From positions 64,501-128,500 of the forward strand of contig NZ_AOGW02000018.1 in NCBI RefSeq assembly GCF_000332495.1: a DNA stretch of 64,000 nucleotides, written 5' to 3'. Positions 44,794 through 53,723 of this stretch are shown here, piece by piece. Source of the DNA: Leptospira terpstrae serovar Hualin str. LT 11-33 = ATCC 700639. GTDB taxonomy: Bacteria > Spirochaetota > Leptospiria > Leptospirales > Leptospiraceae. The notes beneath the pieces were generated by a model. That model saw only the letters and a program-made list of their open reading frames with translations. It was not told the DNA's origin and did no database searches. The position numbers and the translations under genes were made by a program. Position 1 is the stretch's first letter; each line of letters starts with the position of its first letter.

Positions 44794-45819
44794 ATGTGCC
44801 AAAATCCAAACGAACCTTCTAAAAACCCTTCGCATTTTGAATCCAGCAATACAACCGAAGAGCCCACTCACCGTGACTTGTTATGGGAGGAATACCAAAA
44901 CCTAATTGAAGGAATGCGATTTTTTGACCCACATATCCATATGGTATCAAGAACTACAGACGATTACCAAATGATGGCAAAGGCAGGGATTGTTGCAATC
45001 ATTGAACCTGCTTTTTGGGTAGGACAACCTAGAACTGGACTTGCCAGTTTTAAAGATTATTATAGTAGTCTTGTGGGATGGGAAAGGTTCAGGTCTTCAC
45101 AATTTGGAATTAAACATTATTGTACCATGGGGTTAAATTCAAGAGAAGCAAATAACGAGCGTCTTGCGGAAGAGGTGATGGAAATTTTACCTTTATTTGC
45201 TTACAAAGAGGGTGTTGTGGGTATTGGTGAGATTGGATTTGATGACCAAACTGTTTTAGAAGAAAAATACTACCGTCTACAATTGGAACTTGCAAAAAAA
45301 GCTAAATTACCTGTACAAATTCATACACCTCATCGGGACAAAAAAAGAGGAACCGAAAGAAGTATGTCGATTGCCTTAGAACATGGGTTAGATCCTTCTT
45401 GGGTCGTTGTAGATCATAATAACGAAGAAACCGTCAAATCGGTGTTAGACCAAGGTTTTTGGGCAGCCTTCACCATTTATCCGTTTACGAAAATGGGGAA
45501 TGAAAGGATGGTTGCTGTTGTCGAAAAGTATGGATCGGAAAGGATCATGATTAACTCAAGTGCCGATTGGGGAATCTCTGATCCTCTTGCCATTCCTAAA
45601 ACGGCGGCACTCATGAAACAAAGAGGGATTCCATCAGACGTAATACGTATGGTTACTTATCAAAATGCCATAGATGCATTTTCGAAAAGTGGACAGATAG
45701 ATGTAGCAGACTTTGAAATAGAATTCCAGCCGGATCCCAATGCAAAGTTTCATGGCAATTCAATCCTTCGTGGTGGCCAACAACCAGTGATAAGTAAAAA
45801 TTCCTTACTGATCCAATAG
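44794..45819 (+). CDS. eboB: EboB, TatD-like metal-dependent hydrolase
   Basis: A 341-residue amidohydrolase-fold protein of the TatD group. Metal-binding residues are visible: HIH in MRFFDPHIHMVSR (~47), Glu in GIGEIGFDD, His in VQIHTPHRDKKRG, His in VVVDHNNEE and Asp in NSSADWGISDP. A 40-residue polar N-terminal extension precedes the usual start; the ATG at 44914 (Met41) is an alternative, but GAAGGA directly abuts it, a poor spacing. It begins seven bases after eboA ends and abuts eboC. Reaction unknown; TatD relatives act on nucleic acids or amide-type bonds. Confidence 0.92.
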   Translation: MCQNPNEPSKNPSHFESSNTTEEPTHRDLLWEEYQNLIEGMRFFDPHIHMVSRTTDDYQMMAKAGIVAIIEPAFWVGQPRTGLASFKDYYSSLVGWERFRSSQFGIKHYCTMGLNSREANNERLAEEVMEILPLFAYKEGVVGIGEIGFDDQTVLEEKYYRLQLELAKKAKLPVQIHTPHRDKKRGTERSMSIALEHGLDPSWVVVDHNNEETVKSVLDQGFWAAFTIYPFTKMGNERMVAVVEKYGSERIMINSSADWGISDPLAIPKTAALMKQRGIPSDVIRMVTYQNAIDAFSKSGQIDVADFEIEFQPDPNAKFHGNSILRGGQQPVISKNSLLIQ

Positions 45820-46686
45820 ATGAAGATTAAAGCTTATCTGACTCTCCTTAGGCCTGCAAATCTTGTGACCGCCATTGCTGACATTCTTGCCGGTATGGCA
45901 ATCGTGGGTTTTCTATGGAATGATTGCAGTCCTATCTTACTTTTTCTCTCCACCATTTGTTTGTATGGCGGTGGGGTTGTTTTAAACGATTATTTTGATG
46001 CATCCATAGACCGATTCGAAAGACCCGAACGCCCCATTCCAAGTGGTAAGGTATCCGAAGTATCTGTGTTAGTTTTTGGAAGTTTTCTTTTAGGATTTGG
46101 TTTAATTTTTGCATTTTTGTTTCAAATACAAAGTGGATTCATTGCCACAGCGATTGTAATTTTAGTGCTTACATATAACCGTTTTGCAAAACATAATTCC
46201 ATCATTGGTCCGATTGTCATGGGAATGTGTCGAGGTGGTAACCTTATCCTTGGAATGAGTCTTGTGGCTGAAGTAAAAACAAACCAACTCGCTCTTGCGA
46301 TTCTTCCTATTTTATATATAGCTGCCATTACAATGATTAGTCGAGATGAAGTCCACGGAGGAAAAAAAACACCTTTAGTTTTCGCTGGTTTTTTATATTT
46401 TACAGTTCTCATTTTACAATTAAGTATTTCTTTTCATATGGGAAATTTTTTCTTCAGTTTTCCTTTTGTCATTTTACATTCTGGAATGATCTTTCCTCCT
46501 CTTTATTTTGCCTTCCAAAAACCGATTGGCCCTTTGATAGGTAAAGCAGTAAAAATGGGTGTAATTTCACTAATCGTTTTAAATGCATCCTTTGCCGCAA
46601 GTTTTGGATTTATATTTATTGCTATTTTTATCTTATGTTTACTACCTCTTTCTTTGGTTTTAGCAAAATACTTTTCTGTTACTTAA
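45820..46686 (+). CDS. eboC: EboC, UbiA-family prenyltransferase
   Basis: A 288-residue integral membrane protein with eight or nine hydrophobic helices. The first UbiA aspartate motif is intact: NDYFDASIDRFERPERPIPSG (~64-84). The second is MISRDEVHGGKKTPL (~168). UbiA enzymes transfer a prenyl chain to an aromatic or other acceptor. In this family an EboC-type protein is always with the EboB and EboD partners. The ATG directly follows the eboB stop, so translation is probably coupled. Both prenyl donor and acceptor are unknown. Confidence 0.92.
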   Translation: MKIKAYLTLLRPANLVTAIADILAGMAIVGFLWNDCSPILLFLSTICLYGGGVVLNDYFDASIDRFERPERPIPSGKVSEVSVLVFGSFLLGFGLIFAFLFQIQSGFIATAIVILVLTYNRFAKHNSIIGPIVMGMCRGGNLILGMSLVAEVKTNQLALAILPILYIAAITMISRDEVHGGKKTPLVFAGFLYFTVLILQLSISFHMGNFFFSFPFVILHSGMIFPPLYFAFQKPIGPLIGKAVKMGVISLIVLNASFAASFGFIFIAIFILCLLPLSLVLAKYFSVT

Positions 46687-46695
46687 CATTATATT

Positions 46696-47859
46696 ATGAA
46701 TGAAAATTTCTTATCTCCTCTCACTTCCCAGTTCCAAGTCCAATACCGTTATTCGGTTCAGTTTACAAAAGGAATCTTCGATCTAAAAAATCCCAGTTTA
46801 CGTGATTTTCTGATTTCCGAAAAGAAAGATGGAGATACGAAAAAAGCTTTGGTTGTTCTTGACCAAGGATTAATCTCTCATTACCCGAATTTAGTTTCAG
46901 AAATTAAAGAATACTTTAATGGACTAACTTTAGTTGTTCAGCTAACGGGTGATATAATGGTAATTCCTGGCGGTGAAGTATGTAAAAACGATCCGCAACA
47001 TTGGGATTCCTTAGTGAAAGCAGTGGATCTGTATGGAATCGATCGTCATTCCTATATGATTGCCATTGGGGGAGGGGCCATCCTAGATTTGGTTGGTTAT
47101 GTAGCCGCAGTATCTCACCGAGGCATCCGACTCATTCGAATTCCTACCACAGTTCTTTCTCAGAATGATTCGGGTGTAGGAGTCAAAAATAGCATCAATT
47201 ACCACGGCAAAAAAAACTTTCTCGGAACTTTTGCACCACCTATCGCAGTGTTTAACGATCTTTTATTTTTGGAAAGTTTGGACGTAAGAGACTGGCGATC
47301 GGGAATGGCGGAGGCTATTAAAGTTTCTCTTATCAAAGACAAAGATTTTTTTCTTTGGATCGAATCCAATACCCATTCTTTAAAGAATAGAGATTTAGAG
47401 GCAATGGCATATTTAGTTCACCGCTGTGCTGAGTTACATATGGAACATATTGCCAATGGTGATCCATTTGAATTTGGATCTTCTCGCCCCTTGGACTTTG
47501 GGCATTGGGCTGCACATAAATTAGAATACCTATCTGAGTTTTCAATACGTCATGGGGAAGCAGTTGCCATTGGGATGGCTTTAGATACTGTCTATTCTAA
47601 TCAAAAAAACTTTTTATCGAAAGTAGAGTTGGATCGTATCTTGGATCTTTTGAAAAACCTTGGCTTTGTCATTTTTCATACAAAATTAGCAGAAAATGAA
47701 AAACAGATTTTATATTCTGGGTTACAAGAATTTAGAGAACACCTGGGTGGAAAACTCACCATTATGTTGTTAGCAGGTATTGGTATACCTCGAGAAGTTC
47801 ACGAAATTGATGAAAAATCTTTAGCAAACTCAGTGGATTATTTAGAACAGGTTGTATGA
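46696..47859 (+). CDS. eboD: EboD, 3-dehydroquinate synthase-like sugar-phosphate cyclase
   Basis: A 387-residue sugar-phosphate cyclase-superfamily protein. NAD-binding GGGAILDLVGYVAAVSHRGI (~115-134) and IRIPTTVLSQNDSGVGVKNSIN are clear. Metal ligands are seen as Glu in GMAEAIKVSLI (~195), His in DFGHWAAHKLE and His in IRHGEAVAIGMAL. These are the residues used by dehydroquinate synthase and by 2-epi-5-epi-valiolone-type cyclases. Since it sits in the ebo cluster, it probably makes a cyclitol for a specialised metabolite rather than shikimate. It overlaps eboE by four bases (ATGA). Confidence 0.93.
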   Translation: MNENFLSPLTSQFQVQYRYSVQFTKGIFDLKNPSLRDFLISEKKDGDTKKALVVLDQGLISHYPNLVSEIKEYFNGLTLVVQLTGDIMVIPGGEVCKNDPQHWDSLVKAVDLYGIDRHSYMIAIGGGAILDLVGYVAAVSHRGIRLIRIPTTVLSQNDSGVGVKNSINYHGKKNFLGTFAPPIAVFNDLLFLESLDVRDWRSGMAEAIKVSLIKDKDFFLWIESNTHSLKNRDLEAMAYLVHRCAELHMEHIANGDPFEFGSSRPLDFGHWAAHKLEYLSEFSIRHGEAVAIGMALDTVYSNQKNFLSKVELDRILDLLKNLGFVIFHTKLAENEKQILYSGLQEFREHLGGKLTIMLLAGIGIPREVHEIDEKSLANSVDYLEQVV

Positions 47860-49055
47860 AAACAAAATATGGTTACTTAACCTATTGTTCCAATATTCAT
47901 CCCGGGGAATCTTGGACAGACCATTTTTTTCACCTCAAAGATAACTTACCTATTATAAAACAATCCATCTCTCCAGAGGCACCAATGGGTTTGGGTCTTC
48001 GTTTAGCAAATGAAGCATCGATAGAGCTTTTAGATCCTAAGAGGATGCAAGAATTTAAAATCTGGTTAGAAAAAGAATGTCTCTTTGTTTTTTTAATCAA
48101 TGGTTTTCCTTATGGTGGATTTCATGAAACTACGGTTAAAGAAAATGTTTATAAACCTGATTGGGTGACCAAAGAAAGATACGACTATACCCTTCGTCTG
48201 TTCTCAATTCTATCAGAACTTTTACCGCAGGGAATAGAGGGAGGAGTTTCTACTCCTCCTTTGTCATATCAGTTTTTTGATGATAATGATTCTGAACGCA
48301 AACTAAGGATAGAAAAAGCAACCAAACAAATAGTAGCCGTGTTACACCATTTGGTCCAAATCCAAAAAAAAACAGGGCACTCTTTGCATTTAGATATTGA
48401 ACCGGAGCCAGATGGAATTTTAGGAAATGTTAGTTTATGGGTTCATTGGTTTTTGAATGTACTTTTGCCTTTGGCAATTCCGGAATTGCAAACTCAATGG
48501 GGATTCACAAAGGAAGTGGCAGAAGAGACCATCAGGAATCATATCAGAATTTGTCTGGATGTTTGTCATTCTGCTGTCAGTTTTGAGGACAACCAAACCA
48601 TAGTTCGATTGCTAAAAGAAAATTCCATACAAGTCGGTAGAATCCAAATCAGTTCCGCCTTGAAAGCTGAGTTTTTGAAACAACCAGAAGAAACTTTGCT
48701 TTTACTTTCTAGTTTTGAGGAACCCACCTACCTCCACCAAGTGGTCATTCAATCCGAAGGATCTCCATTGGAATCCTATCCGGATTTAAATTATGCAATA
48801 CAAAGGGGGGCAAAACTTTCTGAAGAATGGAGAGTCCACTTCCATGTTCCCGTGTTTTTAGATTCTTATGGCCTGGTTTCCTCAACACAAAAGGAACTAG
48901 TCGAACTATTAGATTTACAAAAGGAATTTCTTTTTACCAATGCTTTAGAAGTTGAGACCTATACTTGGGGAGTGTTACCAAAAGATCTACAGATCCCGAT
49001 GGCGGATTCTATCATTCGCGAATTAGAATGGGTAAAGTCAGTATTAGATAAATAA
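47856..49055 (+). CDS. eboE: EboE, TIM-barrel sugar-isomerase-like protein
   Basis: A 399-residue xylose-isomerase-like TIM barrel. Typical EboE segments are YGYLTYCSNIHPGESW at the start, FLINGFPYGGFHETTVKENVYKPDW, the LHLDIEPEPDGIL motif (acidic residues for metal binding, ~residue 175), RICLDVCHSAVSFED and VHFHVPVFLD. Annotated elsewhere as metabolite-traffic protein EboE, its reaction has not been shown. No signal peptide. Four-base overlap with eboD and a 20-bp gap to eboF place it firmly within the operon. Confidence 0.92.
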   Translation: MKTKYGYLTYCSNIHPGESWTDHFFHLKDNLPIIKQSISPEAPMGLGLRLANEASIELLDPKRMQEFKIWLEKECLFVFLINGFPYGGFHETTVKENVYKPDWVTKERYDYTLRLFSILSELLPQGIEGGVSTPPLSYQFFDDNDSERKLRIEKATKQIVAVLHHLVQIQKKTGHSLHLDIEPEPDGILGNVSLWVHWFLNVLLPLAIPELQTQWGFTKEVAEETIRNHIRICLDVCHSAVSFEDNQTIVRLLKENSIQVGRIQISSALKAEFLKQPEETLLLLSSFEEPTYLHQVVIQSEGSPLESYPDLNYAIQRGAKLSEEWRVHFHVPVFLDSYGLVSSTQKELVELLDLQKEFLFTNALEVETYTWGVLPKDLQIPMADSIIRELEWVKSVLDK

Positions 49056-49075
49056 ACAAATGAGAGAGAAAAAAT

Positions 49076-50473
49076 ATGAAACAGGCAAAATCCAATAGAT
49101 TTCAGAAAACAGTAGTCATTGATGTTGTCGGACTTAGTACTCATTTGGTTTGTGAGTTTACCCCTTTTTTAAAACAATATTTAAAAGATAAAAATACGAT
49201 TCTTATAGAGCCCATGCTTCCTTCAGTCACAACTAGCGTACAATCCACTTTCCTAACTGGGAAATGGCCCAACGAACATGGAATTGTTGGGAATGGTTGG
49301 TATGATCAGGAAGATGCAGAAATTAAGTTTTGGAAACAATCCAACCATTTAGTAAATGCAGAAAAGATTTGGGAACGAGCTAAAAAAATAGATCCCGACT
49401 TTACCTGTTCCAAAATGTTTTGGTGGTACAATATGTACTCTACCGCTGACTATTCAGTGACTCCAAGGCCACAATACCATGCCGATGGTGTTAAAGCTCC
49501 TGATTGTTATACTCATCCACCAGACCTTCGTGAGGATTTACAAACAAACTTAGGTAAGTTTCCATTGTTTAACTTTTGGGGACCGAATGCCAATATTAAG
49601 TCCACACAATGGATTGCAGATGCAACGGTTTTTGTTGATAAAAAATATAATCCCACTTTAACTTTAGTTTATCTACCACATTTAGATTATTGCCTCCAAA
49701 AATTTGGACCCAATCTTTCTCATATAAAAAAAGAACTTTCAGAAATTGATTTGGTCCTCAAACATCTGATCGAATATTATGAGCAACAGAATACAAAGAT
49801 CATTTTACTTTCAGAATATGGAATTACTCCCGTTCATCGTCCAATCCATATCAATCGAATCCTTCGCGAAAATAATCTTATATCTGTTCGTAAAGAAAGA
49901 TGGTATGAACTTTTAGATCCGGGGGCATCCAAAGCCTTTGCTGTTTCTGATCATCAAATTTCTCATATCTATTGTAATGATCCCAGTGTCAAAAACCAAG
50001 TGCTGGAGCTTTTAAAAAAAGTTCCGGGCATTAATCTTGTTTTAGATAAAAAAAGTCAAAAAAAATACAATCTAGAACATAAAAGATCGGGTGATATTGT
50101 AGCAGTAGCGGATCCAGATTCTTGGTTCACGTATTACTATTGGTTAGATGATAAAAATGCACCAGATTATGCCCGTTTGGTGGATATTCACAGAAAACCT
50201 GGATATGACCCTTGTGAGATGTTTTTGGATCCAAAGAAACCTGGAATCAAATTCAGGGCTGGACTTAAACTTATCCGCAAAAAACTTGGATTTCGGTATC
50301 TAATGGATGTAATTCCCTTGGATGCAAATTTGGTAAAAGGTTCTCATGGGGCTATTCATAAAAAAAAGGAATTTTATCCTATTTTTTCCTCAAAAATTAC
50401 ATATTCCAGAAAAGAAATTTCTGCTAATAAAGTGTACGATTTGATTTGGGATCAAATGACTTCTAAGATTTAA
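49076..50473 (+). CDS. eboF: EboF, nucleotide pyrophosphatase/alkaline-phosphatase-fold protein
   Basis: A 465-residue alkaline-phosphatase-superfamily protein. VVIDVVGLS gives the first metal Asp, and the nucleophile Thr is in LPSVTTSVQSTFLTGKWPNEHGIVGNGWYD (~60-85). YLPHLDYCLQKFGPNL gives Asp and further ligands, and KGSHGAI near the end gives a His. The usual SDHGM motif reads SEYGITPVH, a variation to check against other EboF proteins. GAGAGA before the ATG is the ribosome binding site. It may hydrolyse a nucleotide- or phospho-linked intermediate; that is inference. Last gene of the ebo set proper. Confidence 0.9.
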   Translation: MKQAKSNRFQKTVVIDVVGLSTHLVCEFTPFLKQYLKDKNTILIEPMLPSVTTSVQSTFLTGKWPNEHGIVGNGWYDQEDAEIKFWKQSNHLVNAEKIWERAKKIDPDFTCSKMFWWYNMYSTADYSVTPRPQYHADGVKAPDCYTHPPDLREDLQTNLGKFPLFNFWGPNANIKSTQWIADATVFVDKKYNPTLTLVYLPHLDYCLQKFGPNLSHIKKELSEIDLVLKHLIEYYEQQNTKIILLSEYGITPVHRPIHINRILRENNLISVRKERWYELLDPGASKAFAVSDHQISHIYCNDPSVKNQVLELLKKVPGINLVLDKKSQKKYNLEHKRSGDIVAVADPDSWFTYYYWLDDKNAPDYARLVDIHRKPGYDPCEMFLDPKKPGIKFRAGLKLIRKKLGFRYLMDVIPLDANLVKGSHGAIHKKKEFYPIFSSKITYSRKEISANKVYDLIWDQMTSKI

Positions 50474-50514
50474 ATGTTTGACTAGTTACCTTTGGAGACA
50501 ATATTTTAAACTCA

Positions 50515-51723
50515 GTGTCCGCAGAAGAAATCAAAGTTGTTAATTATTCCAAAGGTGCTGCCATTGTTGTGCAGAACTCCATCAATACGGGGAACTTTTT
50601 TATTGTAAGGTCCGGTCGTGTATCGGTCGATTCCGAACACATCGTAGTTGACCATGAGCTTGCTTATTATGAAGCAGGGGATAGTTTTGGACTGGTTTCA
50701 GCCCTAACCGAACATAGATTTTTAGTGACTTTGTTTGCCGATACCGATGTGGAATTAGTTCAAATTCCTATCCGACTTTTGGGATCTTATCTCAAAGAAC
50801 GCAAAGAGTTAGCTATGAAGATTTTGGGTTTGTATTCTAGGGAACTCAGAACTTTACAAAAACACCTTTCTCGTGCCAACAAACCAGCTGATCGTGAATA
50901 CCATCCTGAAAGATTATTACTCAATGCGCGGACTTATTTGTCTTGGCAGAAACCAAACTTAGCAGCTTACTCTTTACAAACTTTTCTTAAATGGTCGAAG
51001 GAAAATAACTCTACTGAAAACCTAACAGAAGCTTCCGAATTACTCAAATCCATAGGTTCTAATTACAAACCTTTTGTTTGGGATAGTATGCAATCCAGTT
51101 TAGAAGCTGGAGAAATTCTTTTTGTCGAAAGTGAAAAGAACAACGAGATCTACGTTGTGTTAGAGGGGAATGTTAAATTATTTGGGATTGTTCGTGGTTA
51201 TGAGTATGTGATCGATGTTTTAGGTCCTGGAGAAATTTTCGGAGAAATGTCGCTCATCGACAATGCACCGAGAATGGCATCTGCAATCACGGAAACAAAA
51301 AGTAAAATTCTTCGTGTCACCGCTGAAAACTTATTCGAATCTGTAGGTCCTTCCTTATTACAAAAAATCTTCGAAAGTATTGCCAGACGGATTTGGTTTT
51401 CTCACCAAAGGTTGGTCATTCTGAGATTAAAAACACCTGTGATTCGACTTTATGCCTATTTATACAATTCGATCCGAGACCAAGACATCCGATTGGGCCG
51501 GACTTTAGACGAAAGCCTTGCTAACGCACATACCATTTATATCCAAATGGAAGAACTCTGCAATATGTGCGGAATCATCAAAGTCAAACAGGATACGATC
51601 CAAGAGTTTTTGACAGACACGAACTTGGTAATTGAACCAAACCGTATTACAATCAAAAGTCGCAAACGTTTGGAAGAAAAGTTAGGCCATTACAAATCAA
51701 AAGAAGGGCAAATTGTCGCTTAA
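50515..51723 (+). CDS. Double cyclic-nucleotide-binding-domain regulator
   Basis: A 402-residue protein starting at GTG 50515. Residues ~5-125 are a cNMP-fold domain whose ligand loop is degenerate. Residues ~180-300 are a second one with the canonical GEIFGEMSLIDNAPRMASA phosphate-binding cassette, including the Glu and Arg. The C-terminal ~100 residues (EELCNMCGII, DTIQEFLTDTN, ITIKSRKRLEEKL) look like a divergent Crp-type winged helix. A regulator controlled by cAMP or cGMP is likely. It follows eboF by 41 bp without a terminator, so it may belong to the ebo transcript, but it is not a known ebo member. Confidence 0.82.
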   Translation: MSAEEIKVVNYSKGAAIVVQNSINTGNFFIVRSGRVSVDSEHIVVDHELAYYEAGDSFGLVSALTEHRFLVTLFADTDVELVQIPIRLLGSYLKERKELAMKILGLYSRELRTLQKHLSRANKPADREYHPERLLLNARTYLSWQKPNLAAYSLQTFLKWSKENNSTENLTEASELLKSIGSNYKPFVWDSMQSSLEAGEILFVESEKNNEIYVVLEGNVKLFGIVRGYEYVIDVLGPGEIFGEMSLIDNAPRMASAITETKSKILRVTAENLFESVGPSLLQKIFESIARRIWFSHQRLVILRLKTPVIRLYAYLYNSIRDQDIRLGRTLDESLANAHTIYIQMEELCNMCGIIKVKQDTIQEFLTDTNLVIEPNRITIKSRKRLEEKLGHYKSKEGQIVA

Positions 51724-51832
51724 TTCTTCCTTGAGTTTTTAATCTAGGGGAGGGGAGGTGAAGAAATGGGTCGCCATTTTTCTAACGAACTAAAATTTGT
51801 AATGATTTTTTTTTCCACTATGTTCTATTTCG

Positions 51833-52219
51833 GTGATGAAAAAATTTCTCGTGTACTCTCTCGGGGCATTCTACATAATTGCAGGAACCAACCACTTTTT
51901 TTCTCCTGAATTTTATCTGGAAATGATGCCAGATTACCTCCCTTTTCATGAACTTTTAAATGTGACAAGTGGACTTGCAGAAATTACATTGGGTTCACTC
52001 GTGTTGTACGAACGGATGCGAAAGATGGCATGTTACGGAATCATTCTGCTTTTACTCGCAATTTATCCAGCTAACATTAATATGTTGCTAACTGCATTGG
52101 AAGGTAAAGACTATGGGGTTCCTATTTGGGCTTTATATGCAAGATTACCATTCCAGTTTTTATTTATTTATTGGGCTTGGCTTGTGAGAGATTTCAAATG
52201 GTCCGAAGAAACAACCTAA
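51833..52219 (+). CDS. DoxX-like small membrane protein
   Basis: A 128-residue membrane protein with four hydrophobic helices matching the DoxX-like family (LGAFYIIAGTNHFFSPEFYLEMMPDYLP, VTSGLAEITLGSLVLY, CYGIILLLLAIYPANINMLL, LPFQFLFIYWAWLVRDF). The start codon could be either of two adjacent ATGs (51833 or 51836). Bacterial relatives are often linked to thiol or redox homeostasis, but no precise function is assigned. No operon partner is evident. Confidence 0.85.
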   Translation: MMKKFLVYSLGAFYIIAGTNHFFSPEFYLEMMPDYLPFHELLNVTSGLAEITLGSLVLYERMRKMACYGIILLLLAIYPANINMLLTALEGKDYGVPIWALYARLPFQFLFIYWAWLVRDFKWSEETT

Positions 52220-52319
52220 CAAAGGTGATTTTGACTGTTTCTCTTCAATTATAGTTTTTCTAACTGCATTTTTTTATTGTGGATTGAAAGAGCCGAAGGA
52301 TTAAGTTGGAATATTAGGA

Positions 52320-52336
52320 ATTCAAATTTTTTGAAT
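52320..52336. promoter_or_regulatory. ATTCAAA-N3-TTTGAAT dyad, probable operator of the winged-helix gene
   Basis: Perfect 7-bp arms around TTT. It overlaps a possible -35 TTGAAT (52331) with TTATAT 17 bp downstream at 52354. That would put the transcript start almost at the ATG (52367), suggesting a leaderless message under self-repression. Confidence 0.5.
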
Positions 52337-52366
52337 GTTTACCTGGTTTAATTTTATATATGAAGT

Positions 52367-52681
52367 ATGATAAAAGATCCGAAACAAAAACCACAAGATT
52401 TTGCTAAAAAAGGAGGTCAGTGGACCTTTCTTTCGAACCATGCACATGTTTTGATTTGTTTGAGTAAAGATCCGGAAATGCGTCTGAAGGATGTTGCTTT
52501 ACTTGTTGGCATCACGGAAAGGGCGGTTCAGGCCATTGTTAAGGATTTGGTAGAAGCTCAAATTTTAGAGAAGAGTAAGGATGGACGAAGAAACCAATAC
52601 ATCATACAAACTGAACAAAAATTAAGACATCCTTTAGAATCTAGCCATTCCATTTCAGAGCTGCTTCGGTTAGGGAAATAA
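52367..52681 (+). CDS. Small winged-helix transcriptional regulator
   Basis: A 104-residue protein with a MarR/ArsR-like winged helix: GGQWTFLSNHAHVLICLSKDPEMRLKDVALLVGITERAVQAIVKDLVEAQILEKSKDGRRNQYIIQ (~20-85). The recognition helix is VGITERAVQAIVKDL and DGRRNQY forms the wing. No metal- or thiol-sensing residues stand out. It is too short for an added ligand domain. A perfect dyad 30 bp upstream suggests autoregulation; other targets are unknown. Confidence 0.85.
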   Translation: MIKDPKQKPQDFAKKGGQWTFLSNHAHVLICLSKDPEMRLKDVALLVGITERAVQAIVKDLVEAQILEKSKDGRRNQYIIQTEQKLRHPLESSHSISELLRLGK

Positions 52682-52695
52682 GTTTAAATTCCCGT

Positions 52696-53679
52696 TTAGT
52701 TTTTTTTGTTCTCTTCCCTCTTTTTTATCGTGGAAACAATCCATTCATTTTTTGGCACAGGAATCCCTAATCTATTTGCCATTTTGATTACTTCCCCATT
52801 GATATAATCTATTTCTGTCTTTCTACCATGATCTAAGTCTTGCACCATAGAAGTTCGGATTCGATAGTATTTCAAACCCAGAAAAATAAGGATCAAATGT
52901 CGAATCCAAGTCGGAAGTGAACCCAGACCACTACCTAGTTTTTGAATGGGAAAAGATCCTGGAACCACTTGTTCGGTAATTTTCTTTTGGCTCATTACAG
53001 TTTTAATTTCTGTTAATGTCTCTAACGCTTCCTCTCTAAATTTTTTATTTAGAAATAATTCACCTAAACTTAGTTGTTTAGAAGCCGCTAGTCCATTAAT
53101 GATCGAATTGATTGCCAATTTATGCCAACGGTATCCTTCCAATTGGTCTGTTAAAACCACCGGTATGTGGGGTGGTAGGAGTTGGTACCAAATGGGATCT
53201 GGTTTTGTTTTAGTAACATTTCCCAAAATTAAGCTACCTACATTCGATTGAAAATAGGTTCCGTCTGGAAGTGTTTGAGTATTCCATCCAACCACTCCTC
53301 CGAGGATTTTATCTTTATAGGAATCAAAGTTTGATTCAGGAATTCCGTTTTGTATTAATATCCATTTCCCGTTTGCATTTAGAAATGGTTTTGTGTCTTT
53401 TAAGTAATCTTCTAGATTTTGATTTTTACATCCAACAAAAATATAATCGTAACTTTCTTTATTATCATGAATCATTGTTAGGTGATTTTTGAGGTCAATT
53501 GTTACAATTTGTCCTGTCGGTCCTTGGAACCTTATGGGATGGGAATACAAAGTTTGAAATCGATTTTGATTTTGGCAAAGTATTCGAAAGGGAATTTTAT
53601 TTTGGTATAAGGCGTGAATGATGGTCACCGTTACGGAGCCAATCCCTATGATCGCAATTGAGGGATAAGATGTTGTCAT
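52696..53679 (-). CDS. Ketopantoate reductase-family protein (ApbA/PanE)
   Basis: A 327-residue PanE-like NADPH-dependent 2-dehydropantoate 2-reductase. N-terminal nucleotide fold with IIGIGSVTVTII (the third Gly of GxGxxG is replaced by Thr), an invariant LIQNG, the catalytic Lys in YRWHKLAINSIINGLAA (~185), and SMVQDLDHGRKTEIDYINGEVIKMA in the C-terminal helical domain. It would convert ketopantoate to pantoate for coenzyme A synthesis. Because of the cofactor-motif change and the presence of related paralogues in many genomes, the exact substrate is not certain. Confidence 0.83.
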   Translation of the reverse strand: MTTSYPSIAIIGIGSVTVTIIHALYQNKIPFRILCQNQNRFQTLYSHPIRFQGPTGQIVTIDLKNHLTMIHDNKESYDYIFVGCKNQNLEDYLKDTKPFLNANGKWILIQNGIPESNFDSYKDKILGGVVGWNTQTLPDGTYFQSNVGSLILGNVTKTKPDPIWYQLLPPHIPVVLTDQLEGYRWHKLAINSIINGLAASKQLSLGELFLNKKFREEALETLTEIKTVMSQKKITEQVVPGSFPIQKLGSGLGSLPTWIRHLILIFLGLKYYRIRTSMVQDLDHGRKTEIDYINGEVIKMANRLGIPVPKNEWIVSTIKKREENKKN

Positions 53680-53723
53680 ATCTTCGAAAACTCTAAAGTC
53701 CTTTGTGGAAACCCGATGGGAAT

